DNA of 64,000 bases from Chondrus crispus (GCF_000350225.1 NW_005179046.1:354945-418944); one strand, 5' to 3'. Counted from the first letter of the stretch, positions 9,922-19,072 are shown. A program made the numbers and translations. Notes: a model not told the origin generated them from the letters alone.

Positions 9922-10704
9922 TCACGTGAGCAAGTCGACGATCTGGTCGACGACGGCGACAAGAAACGGGGGCGTCTTCTGCGCGATAGGGACGACGACA
10001 TCGACGACCTGGTCCACAAGCGACGGATGTCCGGGCTCGAGCACCTCCCTTGCGAAGCAAAGCACGAAGCCGAGCGCGGCGGCGCGACCGTTGACGCTCT
10101 CGGCGGCGTTCCAGAAGAAGCGCGCCGGCCTGACGGCGGCGCGGCCATCGCCTGCGGCGGGGGTGGAAGCGTCGACGGCGGGCGCGACCGTGTGCGCGGG
10201 CGGGGCTCGCTTGTGCGGCGGGGCGTTGGCGATCTCGGCGAAGGCGGTTGCGAGCAGCTCGCGGCGCTGGAGGCCGGGCAGGGTGACGAAGTCGTCGTGC
10301 GAGAGGCGCGCGGCCGAGGCGATGCGCTCGTTGTCCAGCTGTGCCACGGCGCGTGCGCGCAGCCCGTCCAGCTGGGCCACGGGGTCGGGTGGCGGGCGCG
10401 CGGCGGCGGGCGCGGGCGGCGGGCGGCGCGACGCGCGGCGCGACGCGCGCGGCAGCAGCAGGCGCAGGCGGCGCGCTAGGCGCGGCAGCGAGACGCGCGC
10501 GCGCGGCGGCAGAAGTGTGTTGAAGGCCAGCGTCACCGACACGGACACCACCGCCAGCACGCCCACCAAGACCGGCGGCGGCAACGCGAAGGCCGGCGCG
10601 GGCGCGCAGCGCCGGCACATCGGCCCCGGGGGTGGCGCGCGCGGGCGGCGCAGCGTGCGAATGGTGGAAGTGGCGGGCATGGTAGAAGCTGTCTTTGCAA
10701 TCAA
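9922..10704 (-). CDS. LHC-like (one-helix/ELIP-type) plastid protein
   Basis: An intact 260-residue frame. The start at 10704 gives a Ser/Thr/Arg/Pro-rich N terminus, depleted in acids, that reads like a plastid transit peptide, then a hydrophobic segment (about residues 42-62) and a long Ala/Arg/Pro-rich linker. Near the C terminus, RFFWNAAESVNGRAAALGFV...EVLEPG matches the E-x-x-NGR-x-A-x-x-GF helix shared by chlorophyll a/b-binding, ELIP and one-helix proteins, which bind pigment and protect photosystems in the thylakoid membrane. Composition is extremely GC-rich. Unlike its neighbours it shows no break, so it may be recently captured or still functional. The exact subfamily cannot be fixed. 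Long plus-strand frames opposite it are shadows of its GC skew. Confidence 0.55.
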   Translation of the reverse strand: MIAKTASTMPATSTIRTLRRPRAPPPGPMCRRCAPAPAFALPPPVLVGVLAVVSVSVTLAFNTLLPPRARVSLPRLARRLRLLLPRASRRASRRPPPAPAAARPPPDPVAQLDGLRARAVAQLDNERIASAARLSHDDFVTLPGLQRRELLATAFAEIANAPPHKRAPPAHTVAPAVDASTPAAGDGRAAVRPARFFWNAAESVNGRAAALGFVLCFAREVLEPGHPSLVDQVVDVVVPIAQKTPPFLVAVVDQIVDLLT

Positions 10705-10794
10705 CTAATATATACTTCTGAAAAATGTTTTCCCGCGAAACAGTTAAGTGATCTGCACAAACAGTCGCAGTTCGAGTTTGCCGCGCTTCCCAAC

Positions 10795-12792
10795 GTGATG
10801 GGCAATTCTTTCAGGCGGTATGTACGGCGTTTTACGCATAGTGGTTCCGAAAACATCCCTTCAACTTCGAAGGCACTCCTCACACCCCAGGAAACTATTT
10901 CGACTTCCGAACGCACCACTTGTCCTCCTCCATCAAATCTGCGATCTTCGTTACCCCCTCGCGCGAAATCAGCCGTTCTCGCATCTCACCGACCTCCTTC
11001 TCCAGACACGTCGTCGCCTCCTTCATCACCGCGCCAACCTCTTCACACTACAGAACCTTCTTCCCTTCAATCACACACACCAGCGTCTTCGGGTGCAGAT
11101 AAGACACGGCGGAGATCTTCCCGTTTGCGATTTCGGACAGATTCTGTGGGACCTTCATTCCAAGTCATAGCTTCGCCATCATCCAGCCCCCAAAAAGAAG
11201 CACAAGGAAACATGGGTCTGCGACGTACAGTGTCCGCGCATAAGAGGCGTCCATTGTCATTACAGGCCAGAATTGGAAGCGCCGAGAAGCGTCGAAGACT
11301 AAGACCCTCTCAGACTGAGGCCACACGTTCGAACCCTACTGCGCGGGTACCCCTGTCGAATTCATCTGCGCTTGAGAGCACCGAGTTACAGCCTGCCGCA
11401 CGTTCCAACCCTACCTTGCACGCACCCCGATCGAATTCATCCGCGCTTGAGAGCACTGAGTTGCAGCGATCCATAGTGGCAATGCACAAGAGGTTGGCAG
11501 AAGAGCTGGCCAGCTGCAATGCCACATTATCGGACCTAGTGAAAAGCAATGCCAATACGGCGTCCAGTTTAGAGGACATCAAACTCCTCATTCTTCAAAG
11601 CTCTGCAGGTAGTTCGCGAATACCATCTCGATCAAGGGTGCAGGGAGGGTCTCGGAAAGGTGCAACTAAGAACCTGGAAAAGGACGTTCTCAAAGACAAC
11701 CCCACAGTTATTATCGAAATCAATGCGGCAGTGAACGCGGATACCGTGTCAAGATCGCTTGCACAGACTCTATCTTCGTTTATGGATGTCTATCACAATA
11801 ACCAGGATGACCCCCGGATGACATCGCGTGTCGTCAGCGTCCTCTTGTTCGGGCTCAAACATAACAAATCTCGTTCAGAATTCAAACACGGACTGGGCAA
11901 AAAGCATGCAAGTTTTCGCTTCAGTACAGCCAAACGTGCGGTGATGAACGCAAGAAATCTCTCCGACGAAAGTATACGAGCATATGCGGCAGAATTTACA
12001 ACAACCAAAGCCTTTATTGATAGGGATGCTGACCGCAATGGATTTGATGTTTCTGTTTCTACGAAGCCTTCTTGGCTGCAACCAGGTGTTTTGGACAAGC
12101 AAACGCTGCACACCGCGCGAATGCATCACGAGTGCGTGAAGGCCGAGTTACCTCCGGATCCCTCCTGCCCGACTAGGCGCAAACATCTGTTCATATGCAA
12201 GAGAATCGTCACTATTATTAACGACTGTTTGAGAATCTCTCGTGATCGCTCAAAGGTCAAAATGTTCGAGAGCGCCCTCTTTCTACTGGTTAACTGGAGT
12301 GAATATGACTCTTTCCATCGCTCTCACTCGTCACCCACCTTTCGATTTTTGCACAGTGATGCGGAATCCGTCCCCGCTTCCGAGATCCCTGACACTACTG
12401 TAGCGTGGGATACACACACATCCGTCACCAATCGGAAGCTTCTGGCTGCTCTTATATCGGAAAGCAAAGACCTGGTGATACAGGCGACTTATCAGGTCAC
12501 CGTCACTGGTGGTTCGAACGGCGAAAACCGTGTCACAGAGATCAAGCGCAACATTAACATCTTGCGAATTGCTCTGCGCTTCGTCTGCGCCTATTGCCAT
12601 TGTGGTGAGGAAATGACTCTTGGATCACATGCGTCAATGCTTCGAACAATCTATCGGATTGCTCGGTTTCTGAGGCAATTGTTCTCTGTTCGGGCGAACT
12701 ACAATCCTTCAGGTACAACGGCAACGCATGATGAGGCAACAGCTGTCAGTGGTGACGTGACAAGTGAGAGGAGCCAATCTTTGATACCCTAA
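10795..12792 (+). CDS. Unassigned 665-aa ORF, possible CACTA accessory protein
   Basis: An uninterrupted 665-codon frame whose family I do not recognise. Residues 1-190 are Ser/Pro/Arg-rich and disordered, with basic clusters (RRRSSRLRFR; EKRRRLR) that look like nuclear signals. Residues ~175-222 hold two imperfect 23-residue repeats ending NSSALESTELQ. A short coiled coil follows (MHKRLAEELASCNATLSDLVK). The C-terminal 370 residues are well-structured in composition, with a CAYCHCGEE cluster near residue 600. It starts 90 bp beyond the divergent LHC-like gene. An element-specific DNA-binding or regulatory protein, analogous in position to TNPA, is an inference. A lineage-specific host protein is the alternative. 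Confidence 0.5.
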   Translation: MMGNSFRRYVRRFTHSGSENIPSTSKALLTPQETISTSERTTCPPPSNLRSSLPPRAKSAVLASHRPPSPDTSSPPSSPRQPLHTTEPSSLQSHTPASSGADKTRRRSSRLRFRTDSVGPSFQVIASPSSSPQKEAQGNMGLRRTVSAHKRRPLSLQARIGSAEKRRRLRPSQTEATRSNPTARVPLSNSSALESTELQPAARSNPTLHAPRSNSSALESTELQRSIVAMHKRLAEELASCNATLSDLVKSNANTASSLEDIKLLILQSSAGSSRIPSRSRVQGGSRKGATKNLEKDVLKDNPTVIIEINAAVNADTVSRSLAQTLSSFMDVYHNNQDDPRMTSRVVSVLLFGLKHNKSRSEFKHGLGKKHASFRFSTAKRAVMNARNLSDESIRAYAAEFTTTKAFIDRDADRNGFDVSVSTKPSWLQPGVLDKQTLHTARMHHECVKAELPPDPSCPTRRKHLFICKRIVTIINDCLRISRDRSKVKMFESALFLLVNWSEYDSFHRSHSSPTFRFLHSDAESVPASEIPDTTVAWDTHTSVTNRKLLAALISESKDLVIQATYQVTVTGGSNGENRVTEIKRNINILRIALRFVCAYCHCGEEMTLGSHASMLRTIYRIARFLRQLFSVRANYNPSGTTATHDEATAVSGDVTSERSQSLIP

Positions 12793-12807
12793 ATCACGCT
12801 GCGAGAG

Positions 12808-13023
12808 ATGTTACCGGGTAGATCGGAGAAAGAGAAGGTTATCAGTGGGGTGTTGAAAATCTCCAAAGAGACATTCGCCAGATTAAACATTTCTGCACCG
12901 CAAGACATTGACAGCAGCGAAAGCGCTGTGCTAAGCGGCAGCAATGAGTGGAGACATCAAACAGAAGATTTGGAAGATGATTTCGACAGTGACGATGATG
13001 ATATGGCGGGAATGCTAGACTAA
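12808..13023 (+). CDS. Short acidic ORF in frame with the 665-aa ORF
   Basis: This 71-residue frame lies in the same phase as the ORF ending at 12792, separated by a single TAA and a few codons. It ends in an acidic tail (DLEDDFDSDDDDMAG). After its own TAA the same phase stays open to about 13266 (…EQVKKSELVLVEDITREN…). The three segments may be one original C-terminal region broken by two stops, or separate remnants. No domain is recognised. Confidence 0.3.
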   Translation: MLPGRSEKEKVISGVLKISKETFARLNISAPQDIDSSESAVLSGSNEWRHQTEDLEDDFDSDDDDMAGMLD

Positions 13024-13221
13024 CATTTCTGCCCTGATAGGTTACGTAAAGTTCGGATTTGCACGACCAGTGTCAAGACGGGTTCAGCAGTACGCGCTAA
13101 GCTGCATGCCAACAATCGCACGCCTTCACTATCAGAAGCTGCAGTATTAGAGCAGGTGAAAAAGTCGGAGCTCGTTCTAGTGGAGGACATCACTCGGGAA
13201 AATCGCATGAGGGGCGCGATC

Positions 13222-14131
13222 AGCATTCGAAAAAATCATTTCGGCTGCTCATGTCGGCAAGAGTGAACAGGGCGGAACCGATATAGTTTATCCTACCTCC
13301 ATAGTCACCCAATGAATGAACGAATTGCACCACCATGTATCCCCCAACTTTTTCCGAGCAGCATCTCACTCGTTCAAACCGAAGAGCATGTCCAAGCATG
13401 ACCCATTCTTCGGTCTTAACAGTCTCCCTAACCCGGATCTCCGCCTCCTCCAGCTTAGACGGGTCCAACACGACCTCGCTAAGCACCCTGAAAGCAAAGT
13501 CCGTGACGCTATGAAACTCGTCCGGGCATCCCTTGACGCCGCGCATGGCGTCCTTCGTGACAGCGGCGTGGTTGCGGCAGATGGCGTTGGCGGCCTGCTT
13601 ACGGTGTTGGGCGCCCTCATGGCCATCGTTGAGCACGTGCTTGCTGCGGGCCGTCTCGACGGCCAGCGACACCGGGCTCCGCGTGCGCCGGAAGGACACC
13701 GGACCGATCTGCGGCGGCAGGGCGCCGATGTGGGTTCAGTCGTCGCTCTGCAGGTACGTGGCGAGCTCCCAGGCGTCCCGCGCGGCAAACCAGCGGCGTA
13801 GGTTCGGGCGGCCGTTGGCTAGCTTCAGGTTGCGCCAGAACTTGGGAGAGGAGCGCGCGCGCTCGAAGATCGTGGCTGGGGAGGAAGGGGTGTTAGGATC
13901 AGGCGGGCATTGTTTGGAGAAGCAAAAAAAACGAGGACAAAGGTGATGAGGACTTACAGAGATGTCGACGAACGAGGGCTCCGGGCCCGGGTAAAAGAAG
14001 GAGCCCTCAAAGTCGCCCAGCCAGGTCTCGATGAGATCGAGGGTGTGGTTGACCGGTTCCAGGCCTCTCCCGGGGCTAGACATGGCGCCTCGCAGGGCGC
14101 CGAGCCACGAGCCGGTGAAGACGCGCTCGAG
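13222..14131 (-). pseudogene. Glutathione S-transferase-like gene fragment with intron
   Basis: Reading leftward from 14131, the protein has an all-helical GST C-terminal look: GLEPVNHTLDLIETWLGDF...PEPSFVDIS, then NLKLANGRPNLRRWFAARDAWELATYLQSDD. GST family proteins act on electrophiles or as redox partners, usually in the cytosol or plastid. An 83-bp GTAAGT...CCCCAG interval (about 13957 to 13875) reads like a small intron, although the frame also stays open through it. A TGA at about 13732 interrupts the frame after LQSDD; beyond it THIGALPPQIGPVSF and RVLSEVVLDPSKLEEAEIRV continue the same protein. The thioredoxin-fold N terminus is missing, because the fragment ends abruptly at the 67-bp duplication at 14132. 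The retained intron-like interval argues for capture at the DNA level. Confidence 0.55.
13875..13957 (-). other. Putative retained intron in the GST-like fragment
   Basis: On the minus strand the interval begins GTAAGTCC and ends with a pyrimidine-rich tract and CCCCAG. Coding similarity stops at one side and resumes at the other. Splicing at exactly these bases would not keep phase, so either the donor is misplaced or another small lesion is present. Confidence 0.5.
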
Positions 14132-14198
14132 TAGCTTGATACCCTCTCCAGAAGAGCGCGACTTCTATGCAGCCTTGCATGACCGCACCAAGACCCAG
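14132..14198. repeat. 67-bp direct duplication, copy 1 (helicase exon piece)
   Basis: TAGCTTGATACCC...AAGACCCAG, identical as far as I can see to 14409-14475. It encodes SLIPSPEERDFYAALHDRT on the plus strand and forms the exact breakpoint of the GST-like fragment. The copy is a filler-like insertion at a capture junction. Confidence 0.85.
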
Positions 14199-14292
14199 AA
14201 ACGTGTCCTCCAGAAAGAACATGATATCCATGGACACAAATTACAGTGAATGTACACAAAAATGGTGATTTGTGTACACACATTTTGTGTAT

Positions 14293-14545
14293 TTTGGGTT
14301 TCAGGAGGCGCCCATTATTTCTTCGATGACATTGCGTCGCAGAAAGTCAACAAAAGATTGCCAAGGCCGTGCAATAATTTGTTTGCCAAAGAAGCATGTT
14401 GAAATCGTTAGCTTGATACCCTCTCCAGAAGAGCGCGACTTCTATGCAGCCTTGCATGACCGCACCAAGACCCAGTTTGATACATCTGTCAGAGAAGGCA
14501 AAGTCATGAAGATCTACGCATCTATTCTTGAATTGCTGCTCAGGT
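14293..14545 (+). pseudogene. SNF2-family (RAD5/RAD16-type) helicase fragment
   Basis: The plus frame reads LRRRKSTKDCQGRAIICLPKK, then SPEERDFYAALHDRTKTQF, then YASILELLLRL. These match consecutive blocks of the SNF2 linker between the two helicase lobes (LRR.K...LP.K...eEr.fY..l....NY..iL.LLLRLRQ), as in RAD5/RAD16/HLTF-type ATP-dependent chromatin remodellers of DNA repair. Only about 80 residues are present. Similarity stops at LLLRL, where the family has RQACDHP, and the sequence passes directly into the opposite-strand phosphoesterase fragment. The internal 67 bp are duplicated at 14132-14198. Confidence 0.7.
14409..14475. repeat. 67-bp direct duplication, copy 2
   Basis: Second copy of 14132-14198, in its native context inside the helicase fragment. 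Confidence 0.85.
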
Positions 14546-15347
14546 TGACACCTCTCCCTCCCGCCATTACCGCCGTTGGGAAGTGCCCAAACCCCAGAGC
14601 CATCCCTGCATCCCCATTCGAATTCACCTCAGAGAGCGCTTCATTCAGGGCCGCGGCCGCGCGTCGCCCATCACCGAAAAAGTTGAGCGGGCGGTGAAGC
14701 GGTTTCTCTAGCGTGCAATCAAGCGCAAACACATCAGCAGCCTCGCGGTTCCCCCTGAACCTAGTCATCTGGACTGGTTCGTTCGTGGCAGCGCATGTAT
14801 CCACGTACGGGTTTTGCTGCACAGAGGTACCAAACGTGTCGTGATTCCCGTGGACGGTCAGCCAGGGCACGGACTTGTTCACCTGGGCGGCGTACTCCTT
14901 CAGCCATCCCCATTTGGTGGCGAGCTGCGCGCTGCGGCCACCGAATGGATAACGACGCGAGGCGACGGCGTTGACGAGATCGCCGGAGACGAGCACGGCG
15001 CTGGCTAAAGGCGCCCAGCGCGGGAGGATGTCGTTCTGGAAGCGGCGCAAGTTGCGCTTGGCGGAGCCGTCGTCTATGTCGTTGACGTGCAGATCGGAGA
15101 TGTGTAGTAGCACAGTGACAGGGGGCCTCGCGGCGGGGGTGTGAGAAGGGGGGATTTTGCAGAAGGGATTGACGGAGAGATGGGCGTAGCGATGGACGCC
15201 ATACTCCAGGAGGAGGCCCAGAAATATTATGAGGAAGATGCATTTGGGGATGCTGAGGATGGCGGCGGCGCGAAGCTCGCGGTTGAGAATGGTTCGCGGA
15301 GCGTGCGTCATTGCGGGCAGTGTCTTGAGTGAATTGGCTTGGCGCAA
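14546..15347 (-). pseudogene. TMEM62-like metallophosphoesterase, N-terminal part
   Basis: The minus frame starts at 15347 (or an internal Met near 15311). It has one membrane segment (residues ~33-50, CIFLIIFLGLLLEYGV) and then the calcineurin-like phosphoesterase blocks LLHISDLHVND (DxH), VLVSGDLVNA (GDx) and WLTVHGNHDTF (GNHD). These three metal-binding motifs, in order and after a single N-terminal helix, fit the TMEM62/membrane-anchored metallophosphoesterase family. The final HGHxH block and the C-terminal membrane part are absent, because the frame runs into the helicase fragment at 14545. The frame is otherwise open, so this is a truncated capture rather than a decayed gene. The substrate of the family is not settled. 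Confidence 0.65.
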
Positions 15348-15987
15348 GGCATCTTTCAGACGGACGCACAGGCCGTCGTGCTCGTCTTGTTGGTGTGCTC
15401 ATCCATAACTTTGTTTGTGCTGTCGTGCGAGGCAACTTATCTTACGTGATACAGTATCTCCACTGCCATGTGATCAATCATAATAATAAAATTCTTAGTG
15501 CCCAGCAACCACTCTTTGGCTTTGAAAACCAATGACAGCGTGTTCACAGTGATTGCATTGTAGCATGTAGACGTACTCCCTTGCCACAACAGTAATAGTC
15601 CAAATGGGCTTAGTACTTGGGACACCGAGGCGTCTCTAAATAAATCGTTTCATTTCGACAGCGGGCTCGAGGCTATTCCAACCCTCAGGTTGCATGTTTT
15701 GAGTGTGGCCTCGTACTAAGTCTACGTTACTACAAGAGTCTCGCCTCCACCCAAGTTTGTAGAGAGACCAACGAACTCGTCCCTACACACCTGCGCGACC
15801 TCCCGCTCAGAATCAAACATTGGCTTGTTGGTACAAACCCCCTACCGTGCAGTACTAGCCACGACGAAAAACAGCTTAAACTCAATAGCCGCGGAGCAAA
15901 TTCACACATTTACCACCAAAACTGAATCCAACTCGAGCCAGGGCGAGCAACGAGTGGCAACTTTAAAAACCGCACACCACCCCCGCT
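15348..15987. other. No gene seen
   Basis: AT-richer DNA of the CACTA cargo region between the phosphoesterase and SHMT fragments. Small frames show no family similarity or unusual repeats. Confidence 0.5.
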
Positions 15988-16165
15988 CTACGCGGCCTCG
16001 GGATCAACGCCCGGCATACTAAACTTGGACGCAAACTCTTCGACCTCCTCTCTCAGCTGTTCCAGCTCCTGGTTCCCTTCGAGCGCCGGCTCAAAGTCGA
16101 CGAGCTTCTTCCCGGTGACCTTCTGAATCTCCAGGCCAATATCTAAGCCGTGCCTCAGAAAGCGC
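15988..16165 (-). pseudogene. Serine hydroxymethyltransferase C-terminal fragment
   Basis: The minus frame reads FLRHGLDIGLEIQKVTGKK, then LREEVEEFASKFSMPGVDPEAA and a stop at 15990-15988. This is the typical end of serine hydroxymethyltransferase: a helix R.GL.I...iQ, then L+.eVe.FA..FpMPG. The enzyme is PLP-dependent and exchanges one-carbon units between serine and tetrahydrofolate. Only about the last 60 residues remain, with the natural stop codon. The upstream edge is the 27-bp palindrome at 16139-16203, which copies the first codons of the fragment in inverted form. Confidence 0.65.
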
Positions 16166-16203
16166 ACCTAGGTGGCGCGCTTTCTGAGGCGCGGCTTAGA
16201 TAT
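16139..16203. repeat. Palindrome, 27-bp arms, at the SHMT breakpoint
   Basis: 16139-16165 pairs with 16177-16203 with one mismatch; the centre is ACCTAGGT plus three bases. One arm is SHMT coding sequence, so the other arm is an inverted copy. This suggests foldback synthesis at a break during fragment capture. Confidence 0.85.
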
Positions 16204-16217
16204 AGCGCCATACGTGA

Positions 16218-17672
16218 CTAGGTGCTCATGTGTGGTTGACCCTTTGTACAAAATACGTGCGTCAAGTACTCATCTGTAACCAAACAGCTGACTTCGGACA
16301 CGGCCTGAAAGCCTCTAATAATGAAGTAGGGGAGCTCAACTTCGAGAGACCCGCAAACGTGTTCAGAAACGGATGTAGCTGTACTCCAGAATCGACTGTT
16401 CGGGGGAACCATCGGACGCCACCGGAAAGAGAACGTTTTCAACTCCGAGAAAACAGTCTTTACAGCCTCGTCCTCCGACACCTCGCCCGGTGTGGCTGAA
16501 AGCCTTGCCGCGAAAACCTTGCTTACAAGGTCAACTGCTTGAAGTGATGAACATGAGAGAGGGTGAGTGTACGACATACTTCGAAAATCGAAATCTCGGC
16601 TCTTTCGGACAAGGGCATCGACCGTCGCCTTGCGACGAACGTATGGCATACATGTTCCCACCAGCAGTGCCGCCGCCGAATTCTCATCGGTCTCATCTGC
16701 GACATACAGCCCCATAATGCGAATTGCTTCATGCACGGTTCCTTCTTTTCCTCCTCCTTTCCTCCGTCGCACAATATTTCTCATGTCCGCGACAGAGTTT
16801 ATGCCAATAACTGTGCACAAACCTTTGCATGATGGGAAAATTATCTCTGCGAGCTCGGTGCACGCTGCGAGAGACTGGGTTTCCTGGAACGAGGGCTTGA
16901 ACTGGGCAGAATCGGACAACGAATGAACAGTGCGGGCCAAGTTCTCATACTCTTCCAAGGTGCAGTCTACCACTGAACGAATGCTTCCGGTAGAGCTCTC
17001 TTCGTAGTGTGTGTCCTGCTCCGTATCCCCTTGTCGCGGTTTGAAGTTTGGTACCGGCTTCTGGATGAGTACCAATGTTTTCTGTCTCAAAGTATTTAGG
17101 AGACGTGCACATTGCCGTTCTGCCGTTGATCCAGACCCGATCCGAGAAAAGAATTGAAACTGGCCAACAACCATGCGCTCGATTTCTTCAACTCGAGATA
17201 AAAGCGTAGCCACTTTCCCCTTCACGCTATACATTCGCAAATTTTGTACCGCCTCCCCATCACCAACTCCATTTTCGCTCTGGCGAATAAAATTTTCTCC
17301 GTCTGTTTCATAGCTCACCTGTCCTGAGCACTCATAGTAACGCCACCGCAACTGAGTGGCGTCATCTTCCACCAAGCGAATATAATCAGGAAGAATCCAC
17401 ACCATCGCTTGTTGTTCATCGAACCCCTCCCTTGCCACGTATTTCAGTTTCCCTTTCACTCTTCCCTCGACCACTTCCTTAGTTACTAACTCTGCCCGCC
17501 ACCAGACGGATGCAAGCGTTCTCTCACCTCGCCTTCGTCCTTCCCCTTTGGTTAATTCGATGTCCCAGAGGACCTCAATTAGTATCCCAGGTACCAGAGA
17601 CTGCATTTCAGTACAGTAGTCTGAGCCTTGGGAAAGGCTTCCTGTCACTATGAATTCGTCATGAAAAAGCAC
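16218..17672 (-). CDS. Unassigned 484-aa ORF in the CACTA element
   Basis: Intact 484-codon frame on the transposase strand; family not recognised. The N-terminal ~110 residues (LIEVLWDIEL...WWRAELV..., VWILPDYIRLVED) have the look of a small beta-barrel reader fold (Tudor-like), but this is only a composition argument. The central region (~residues 140-200) is probably helical. The C-terminal half is soluble, without membrane segments. It lies between captured gene fragments yet is unbroken, like the 665-aa ORF and the transposase. That makes an element-encoded accessory protein more likely than a random captured gene. The short plus-strand frames over the same region are shadows. Confidence 0.5.
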   Translation of the reverse strand: MLFHDEFIVTGSLSQGSDYCTEMQSLVPGILIEVLWDIELTKGEGRRRGERTLASVWWRAELVTKEVVEGRVKGKLKYVAREGFDEQQAMVWILPDYIRLVEDDATQLRWRYYECSGQVSYETDGENFIRQSENGVGDGEAVQNLRMYSVKGKVATLLSRVEEIERMVVGQFQFFSRIGSGSTAERQCARLLNTLRQKTLVLIQKPVPNFKPRQGDTEQDTHYEESSTGSIRSVVDCTLEEYENLARTVHSLSDSAQFKPSFQETQSLAACTELAEIIFPSCKGLCTVIGINSVADMRNIVRRRKGGGKEGTVHEAIRIMGLYVADETDENSAAALLVGTCMPYVRRKATVDALVRKSRDFDFRSMSYTHPLSCSSLQAVDLVSKVFAARLSATPGEVSEDEAVKTVFSELKTFSFRWRPMVPPNSRFWSTATSVSEHVCGSLEVELPYFIIRGFQAVSEVSCLVTDEYLTHVFCTKGQPHMST

Positions 17673-17835
17673 GCTCGTCTTTTTTTACACGTGGCAGGCA
17701 AGACCCCCAAGTTTTGTTTCCCGAAGTCACCAAAGGACAAACGGGGCTTCGTCCCGTCCTTTCTCTCGGCAACCAGATTCCGAAGTGGTGCGCAACCCTG
17801 CCGACTTACCCCAAATACCACGCACATCCCCCGCC

Positions 17836-19072
17836 ATGGTCGAGCAAAAAGAGGTCATCCGCCTACCCCCTGATGTGTATCTGATCGACCCTCCTCCACC
17901 CCCCTTCACCGTCCCCTCTGCCTACCGCGCCCCGCGCCCCGCCCTCTCATCTCAACTCGCAAGACTTCATCTTCGATCTCGGGTCGTCCACATTGTGGCC
18001 GCCTTCTCAGGCTCCTCCATGCCAATCTTACAAACCCCACCGTATGTCGCCCGCATGCGCCATGCTATGATGCCGAGTGGAAGAAAATTAGAGAGGAACC
18101 AGATAACTTTGACGAAGTGTCAAAGACAGTCAAGGTGGAAACTGGGGAGGCGAGTGATGAGCCGGCGACGAGCGCGGAGGAGCAGGCGAGAATTGATAAT
18201 GGGAGGAGGTTGAAGAAGTTAATGCAGGATAAAAAGAATTCAAGAGCCGGCGGAAGGGATAAGGATGTGTCGGGGACAGAGGCAGAGCCGGTAAACACGG
18301 TGGAAGATGTCAAGAGCCGGCGGAAGGTATAAGGATGTGTCGGGGACAGAGGCAGAGCCAGTGGATACATCGTATACACTGGAGGAGGTTGTGTAGATGA
18401 GGACAAGTACTACATTTCCATGTGCGTCGGACAGTGGGAATCGTCGACAGCGCTGAACCAAGAGATCGACAAGCGGCAGCTGCTCGTGGATGACGAACGT
18501 GCCAAATTGAGCGCGGGAAAGGCAAGGGCAGCGGAGGTGGCGTGGTGGAAGCGCGTACGAGCAGACGAGCTTCTGTCGATGTCAGAGCTGAGCGCGCCGT
18601 AACTCAAGCAAAAGCGGCACGAGCGCGCGCTTTGCGGGGCTATGGAAGCACGGTTACGGGGGAAAGGGTCAAGCTCGCGGCGAAGGCGGAAGCGTAGAGG
18701 AAGGCTGAGGATATAGAGAAGATGCGCATGGAGAGGCCACAAGAGTATCTGACCGAACTGCGAACGGAGCGAGATGAGCTAGCTGAGCGTTTAAATCGAA
18801 AAGACGCCGCGCGCGAAGCGAGGTGGGATCGGCGGTGGCAGGCTGCAAAGGAACGAATGAGGTTGTTGGCACAACAAGCAGGAAGCAATGCAGGTTTCGA
18901 CGAAGACCCAGGGCGAGGGAACTCAAAGGGGCGCGAGAGAGGAAGTGGGAAGGGAAGAAGGAGGGGCCAGGGGAGGGGACGAGGGAGAGGGCGTGGGAAG
19001 AAAAATGTGGAGGAGGACACGTTTGGGGTGGACGATGCGGACTGGGATGTGTACAGATCAATGAAGGTTGGA
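17836..19072 (+). pseudogene. ARP5-like (INO80 complex) gene fragment
   Basis: Pieces in several plus frames resemble actin-related protein 5, a nuclear subunit of the INO80 remodeller. The first is an N terminus from ATG 17836 (LPPDVYLIDPPPPPFTVP). Next comes an actin-fold start (DFIFDLGSST, then FSGSSMPILQTPP and YVARMRH with a frame change between). A charged helical insert follows (EEQARIDNGRRLKKLMQDKK), and then RERDELAERL-type text, RMRLLAQQA and DDADWDVYRSM, the last matching the ARP5-specific insert. Much of the actin core is missing. A 70-bp duplication at 18241-18362 adds a frame change. From about 19075 the frame continues to 19306 with unrelated sequence. Assignment depends mainly on the DWDVYR block and the N terminus. 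Confidence 0.5.
18241..18362. repeat. 70-bp tandem duplication
   Basis: CAAGAGCCGGCGGAAGG... begins at 18241 and again at 18311; the second copy is partial. Seventy is not a multiple of three, so the duplication shifts the ARP5-like frame. Confidence 0.85.

Noticed and set aside
9926-10708. Long plus-strand ORFs opposite the LHC-like gene
   Set aside because: Very GC-rich DNA keeps several frames open; only the minus frame has a recognisable motif.
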